The position numbers and the translations under genes were made by a program. Below the pieces are notes generated by a model that did no database searches, was not told the origin of the DNA, and worked only from the letters and a program-made list of their open reading frames with translations. Below, piece after piece: positions 59,901-64,000 of a DNA stretch of 64,000 bases; position 1 is the stretch's first letter, and every line of letters starts with the position of its first letter. This stretch comes from Caprimulgus europaeus (Eukaryota; Chordata; Aves; Caprimulgiformes; Caprimulgidae), in NCBI GenBank assembly GCA_907165065.1, contig OU015528.1, positions 24,386,015 to 24,450,014 on the forward strand. Direction: 5' to 3'.

Positions 59901-62796
59901 TTCTTTATTGCATTTAACCTAACAAATCAGTTCAACCTTTACCTTTTGGTTTTCTTTTTAGATCTTAAGTATCCAGCTGTACTATCTGGTAAATTATAGG
60001 TGACAGGGGAGAATAAAGCTTCAAGTCAGAGTACAGGTAGTTTCAACAAAAGTATAATCCAATTATGTTTGCCACATAATTTGGTTTAGTCATTTGATCA
60101 AATAATTCAATCTCTGTAGAGAATGGCTTCATAATGTATTTTAGAATGGCTGGCCAGTGAGTAATTGCCTTAGAAAATGGAAGAACAATCACATTGGGAA
60201 ATTGTAGATGTCTTTTGCTCCTAATAGGATTTCATATGAATAACTGTTAAGTTCAGCTTCTGAACCTCAGTATTTCTCTAAGCTGGTCAACAGATGATTC
60301 TGTGTCTACTGCAGAGTTTCATCTAGAACTAAGACTTACTAACAACTGAGTTTGTTTGGCAGGTGGTACTCCTTAATTCAACGATAATAACTAATCAAAT
60401 TTTCCTTGTAAATCACAAAGGCACGGTTAAACCTAAATCTCTAAGTTTAAGAATGTACCTGTTTCTTTCTTCTTTTTTTTTTTTTTTTTAAATTTTGCTC
60501 ACTTACTACACCTTAGTAAACAGAAGTAGTAATTAGCAATAGACTAGGAACTACAAATAAAAAGGTAAACACCAAGTTTCATCCTTTCTTCTTCTAGATA
60601 TATAGAATCTTCTAGATAAATAGAATAGCAGAGAAGATCATAATTTTCTCTTCTGATTAATGACTGTTATGTCATTGCTGACTTGCTTTTTCTTAATTTT
60701 GGGCTTAATTATGTTACTCTTAAGCATAAGTGGTTTAACAACTGGATAACACATCTGAGCCTTTGAACGTTAAGGATTGTACATGCAGCTATCCTTTTCA
60801 AAAACGTATTAGACTAGCAGTAGTTCCATATTAACAGACATGTCTGTTCTTGCCAGCGCTGCCTTTGGCTTGCCCCACAGGCTTGAAGAGGCAGTAGGGA
60901 AAACTTTACTGGGAATTGCCACATGCTTTCCTATAACCAAGTGAAATGACTTTGAGAATTCCAGAGCAGAAATAAAGATTAATTTCTGGGCATGTGTAGC
61001 TAGGTAATCTTGAGATCAAAATATTAAAGAAGAATGTAATGCTCCTGATAAGTGGGAATTTTTTTTTTTAAATAATGGATGCATTCTATTAAAAGTATAA
61101 CTTAAAAATATAAATGTTTTTTCTAATATTTGGGTGTTTTTGCAGGAGTAATGATTTCTACATGCAAATTAGAGTAGAATTTTCACTTAAAAATCTACAG
61201 TGAAAACATTGGAAAGTTTTATAAACCAGTGAAATAGTTATTCATCACATAGAGATCTGAAAAGATTAAAGAGTCTTTAGAATTACATTAAAATATTATT
61301 GGACTATTTCAAATGAAGACATATAAGCATCACTACAGACACATGGAGAAAACAAGTTCCATTAAAGCAGGAAACAGGAATTCTTATTTCAAAGTTCAGT
61401 AATATGTTTGAAGTTAATAAAGACTTCAGAGCTACAGTATGCCAGTAATTTAATCCAGACTAGACACAATAATCTTGAAGTCTAGATGGTAATTATATAT
61501 GGAATATAGTCAAAGTTGTTTATAATACAGGTAGTTCTTTCCTTGGGGAAAAAGCAGTGATTATGTATAGCTCTTTATGGCTTAAAGTAAGAGCGGTGAA
61601 CATGTGTAAATATTATGGGACTTAAGAAATTCAAATACTTTTAGTGATATGTGCTCAAGTCTATGTAATGTTTAATTAAAAACTAAATGTATTTACTATT
61701 CTTACTAGTCTTGTGATTGAAACACAATAGGTGATTTACATACAGCAGCATTATGCCTGCACTGAAAGTTTCCAAGTGCCTCTTTGGTCTTCTTTGCTAA
61801 ACTGAAAATAATATTTCTAGTAGATCTTGTGTTCAATATTTTACTTTTACTTCTCTCACCTGGATAGTAACTGACTTCTGTAGTCCAGAAATAGTCCTTC
61901 TCAACTGCAAAATGACTGTGTTCCTTGTTCTTAGTTGTAAGTACTTATGGTAACAGCAGAATGTATTTAACCTCATGCCTACAATCTGTTCTTCTCCTGG
62001 TAGACAAATCTGTCCATTAGTCAGTGGTGGTTTGGTGCTGAGGGTGAGCTGTGAATGAGTCTTTGACTAAAGATGAGGCTACTTGGGTTCAGAGTATTCA
62101 GTTCAGCGAACTTGTGTAACTCAAAGTTGCAGTGGATAAGTTTGAACTGACAGATGCCAAATTTGCATTTCATTTAATGTTTATTTATTTTCCTGAAGGT
62201 ATTTTTGGTAGCATGTAAATAAAAGTGTCAAGATGTTTCTTGCTAACAGCATCAGAACCGTTAAGCAGCTGGAATACAGCATAGTGTCTTGGCACATATT
62301 TATGCATTAATAGATAATCTTTCGTGAGAGGTGTTCCACATACTTGGCTAAGACCTTAAAATAAAAGCAATAGAGTATGTTTTATGCATTGAGATTTTTA
62401 GCTAAGTTTCTAAGAAGTGTAATACCTGCCAAAAATACCTGGCCTCAGTATCCTAGCACAGGCTAGTGGAGGTGTAGCTGGAGAGGCATGGAGACTCGCT
62501 GATTTGTGTTATTATCATCATCAGACAACCTTGAGAGTTTTTCCATTCCGAAAAAACCTGTGTATTGTCTTCAGGTGAGTTATAAATTTACAGGCAGGAA
62601 CTCATGAGTGTTGGGATAAAAGTGTTTCAGTTTAATTTTCCTTGAATGTGAAGAAATGTCACTTGCCTGTGAAAGTCTCATCTTCACAGAAATTTCATAA
62701 AAAGGCCTGGATGTTATACACAATTTATCCAGAATGAGAGTATCATCAACACACACTTCAGATTTTCTCTGAATGAATGCTGGTTTAGTTGAACTG

Positions 62797-62851
62797 AAGC
62801 TGTGTGTTAATTTACAGTTTAATTAATTTACAAGCTGTGTATTAATTTACA
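62797..62851 (+). repeat. Direct repeat, 35-bp period
   Basis: AAGCTGTGTGTTAATTTACA (62,797) recurs as AAGCTGTGTATTAATTTACA (62,832) with one mismatch. Confidence 0.85.
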
Positions 62852-63329
62852 ATGTAGCCAACCTTGTTAACACTTTATATAGCTGCATAAAATTTTACTA
62901 TTTTAGAGAAAAAAAACCCTATTTTAATAAAATCATACTATTTAAGCTAGATCGCCACTGATGTAGATTAATACAGAACTGGCAATTCAGCTACATCACA
63001 GAGATGCTCCAATTTACACTAGATGAAACTTGATTTGTCGTTTTATTTTTAAGATATCTATATAAGAAAATGTATTTTTAAAAAAACTTGGGTCTGAGTT
63101 AATCAGACAGATAGCTAATACCCAGTGGGTTTATAACTGAGAGGAATGGGATTTCAACCAGCCTGTAAGGAGGAGAAAGCACAGATGATGCTGTTTATTT
63201 GTCCTTTAATTTTCCTGAATATTATATTTTCCTGAATTGTCCTGAATATTTCCTGGTGCTATAGTCTTTCTTCACCAGTTTAAGCAGGGTCTTGCATTTG
63301 CTATTTAAAAAAATGTTTTGGTTTTTTTT

Positions 63330-63355
63330 AATATATATATATATAACAATAATAA
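63330..63355. repeat. (TA)n then (AAT)n
   Basis: TATATATATATATA followed by AACAATAATAATA. Confidence 0.85.
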
Positions 63356-64000
63356 TACAAATACTTGTTGGCCTTGAAACATTTGCTGTCTATTACTTTA
63401 ATTTTATGTCTTTCGCAAAAAGAGAAATCTGAAGATTAAAATGGAAAAGTAACATCTTGTTAAAGGAATATGCATTTAAAAACCAGATCAGCTTAGTATG
63501 TTTGAGCTCTTCAGAATCTTTGCATATTATAAGCACTACAACGTCTATCCTTACTTTTGCCACCTTTGTAGAAATATTAGTACAAGTTGCATGTTAAGTG
63601 GAAGCTATGTGTCTGTTTTTTGGAAACACTACTCTTCTGCAGGTATCAAGCTGTTTCTGTTGACAGCTGATCCTCTGAAAGCTGAAAGAAGTATAGTTCC
63701 CTATTTTGAGTAATTTTTAATAGAATTGAAATTCCTATAATTTTTCACTTGCTTCCTTTGAATTGCAACAATATTTTGACCTAGAAAAAGGATTACAGAG
63801 GTGAAAAAAAAAGTAATGAGTTTGTAGGAAACAAGTTAATTCCTGGTCAAGACCTTTGAACTCCTGAAACCATTAAATCATCACAGCCCTTAAAAAAGTT
63901 AACTTGATAATTAGTGCAAAATTTAGCAATGTCAGATTTAGCATTAACATAATCTTAATACAAATATTTTGGTTATGCAAAAGTAACTGAAGTATCATCA

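Larger units (their letters stand above)
57001..64000. other. Unique AT-rich non-coding DNA to the window end
   Basis: No transposon or gene recognised over 7 kb. The stretch 57.05-57.3 kb has higher complexity, with an octamer-like TTTGCATAT near 57,192. A consensus donor CAG|GTGAGT has its GT at 62,575, preceded by an AG at 62,524; the 50-base interval is open in two frames but its acceptor is weak, so no exon is called. AT-rich TATATA/TGTATG tracts lie at 58,400-58,420 and 59,100-59,215, and a 20-base T run near 60,473. Confidence 0.45.

Noticed and set aside
62525-62574. A 50-base exon ending at a consensus CAG|GTGAGT
   Set aside because: The acceptor (TCATCATCAG) is weak, two frames are open, and its phase does not clearly fit the exon candidate at 30 kb.
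1-64000. tRNA, rRNA, snRNA, CRISPR arrays, DNA-transposon terminal repeats, mitochondrial insertions and retroviral internal genes
   Set aside because: I looked for these by eye and found no convincing example. Small diverged copies could have been missed without a computed search.

Overview
The window looks like AT-rich, gene-poor DNA from a bird macrochromosome: a gene desert or the inside of one or more very long introns. The organism call rests on the repeats. At least eight CR1 LINE copies (the dominant avian/reptilian LINE, with ATTCTRTG-type 3' octamers instead of a poly(A) tail) and three avian ERV-type LTR sequences sharing an A+T-rich, TTATCTCAACC-containing R/U5 are the only long recognisable units. 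There is no bacterial-style gene content, no rRNA or tRNA that I could recognise, and no CRISPR array. Nearly all long open frames are either CR1 reverse-transcriptase remnants or chance frames in AT-rich sequence.

Layout. 1-10.6 kb: unique AT-rich DNA, one short CR1 3' end (2.87 kb), a perfect 14-bp inverted repeat near 5.98 kb, and a weak candidate 3'-terminal exon at 339-466. 10.65-12.07 kb: the best-preserved CR1, plus strand, 5'-truncated, with a 450-codon open frame. 14.9-20 kb: a repeat cluster with a minus-strand LTR fragment, two CR1 copies arranged tail to tail, a CR1 scrap, and a complete solo LTR (19,331-19,963) flanked by a perfect 5-bp duplication GCTTC. 23.5 kb: a CR1 scrap. 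25-30.4 kb: candidate exons. A strong acceptor opens at 25,156; a Kozak-context ATG exon ends at a splice donor at 28,381; its reading phase fits an open exon at 30,224-30,356. 33.9-34.35 kb: the only CpG-rich stretch, with an upstream TATA element, read as a candidate promoter/first exon. 40.9 kb and 48.8-50.2 kb: further minus-strand CR1 copies, the second retaining most of the reverse-transcriptase C-terminal half but with a broken catalytic motif. 43.5 kb: a third LTR fragment. 50.2-64 kb: unique AT-rich DNA with microsatellites only.

Functional reading. If the window carries a host gene, its visible parts would be the small exons between 25 and 31 kb and/or the CpG-rich promoter at 34 kb, both best read on the plus strand. 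I could not identify the encoded protein, and the exon calls rest on splice-site grammar and phase alone. I see no convincing undescribed multi-gene system. The observations most worth checking are the exon pair, the isolated CpG-rich promoter, the inverted CR1 pair and the perfect hairpin.
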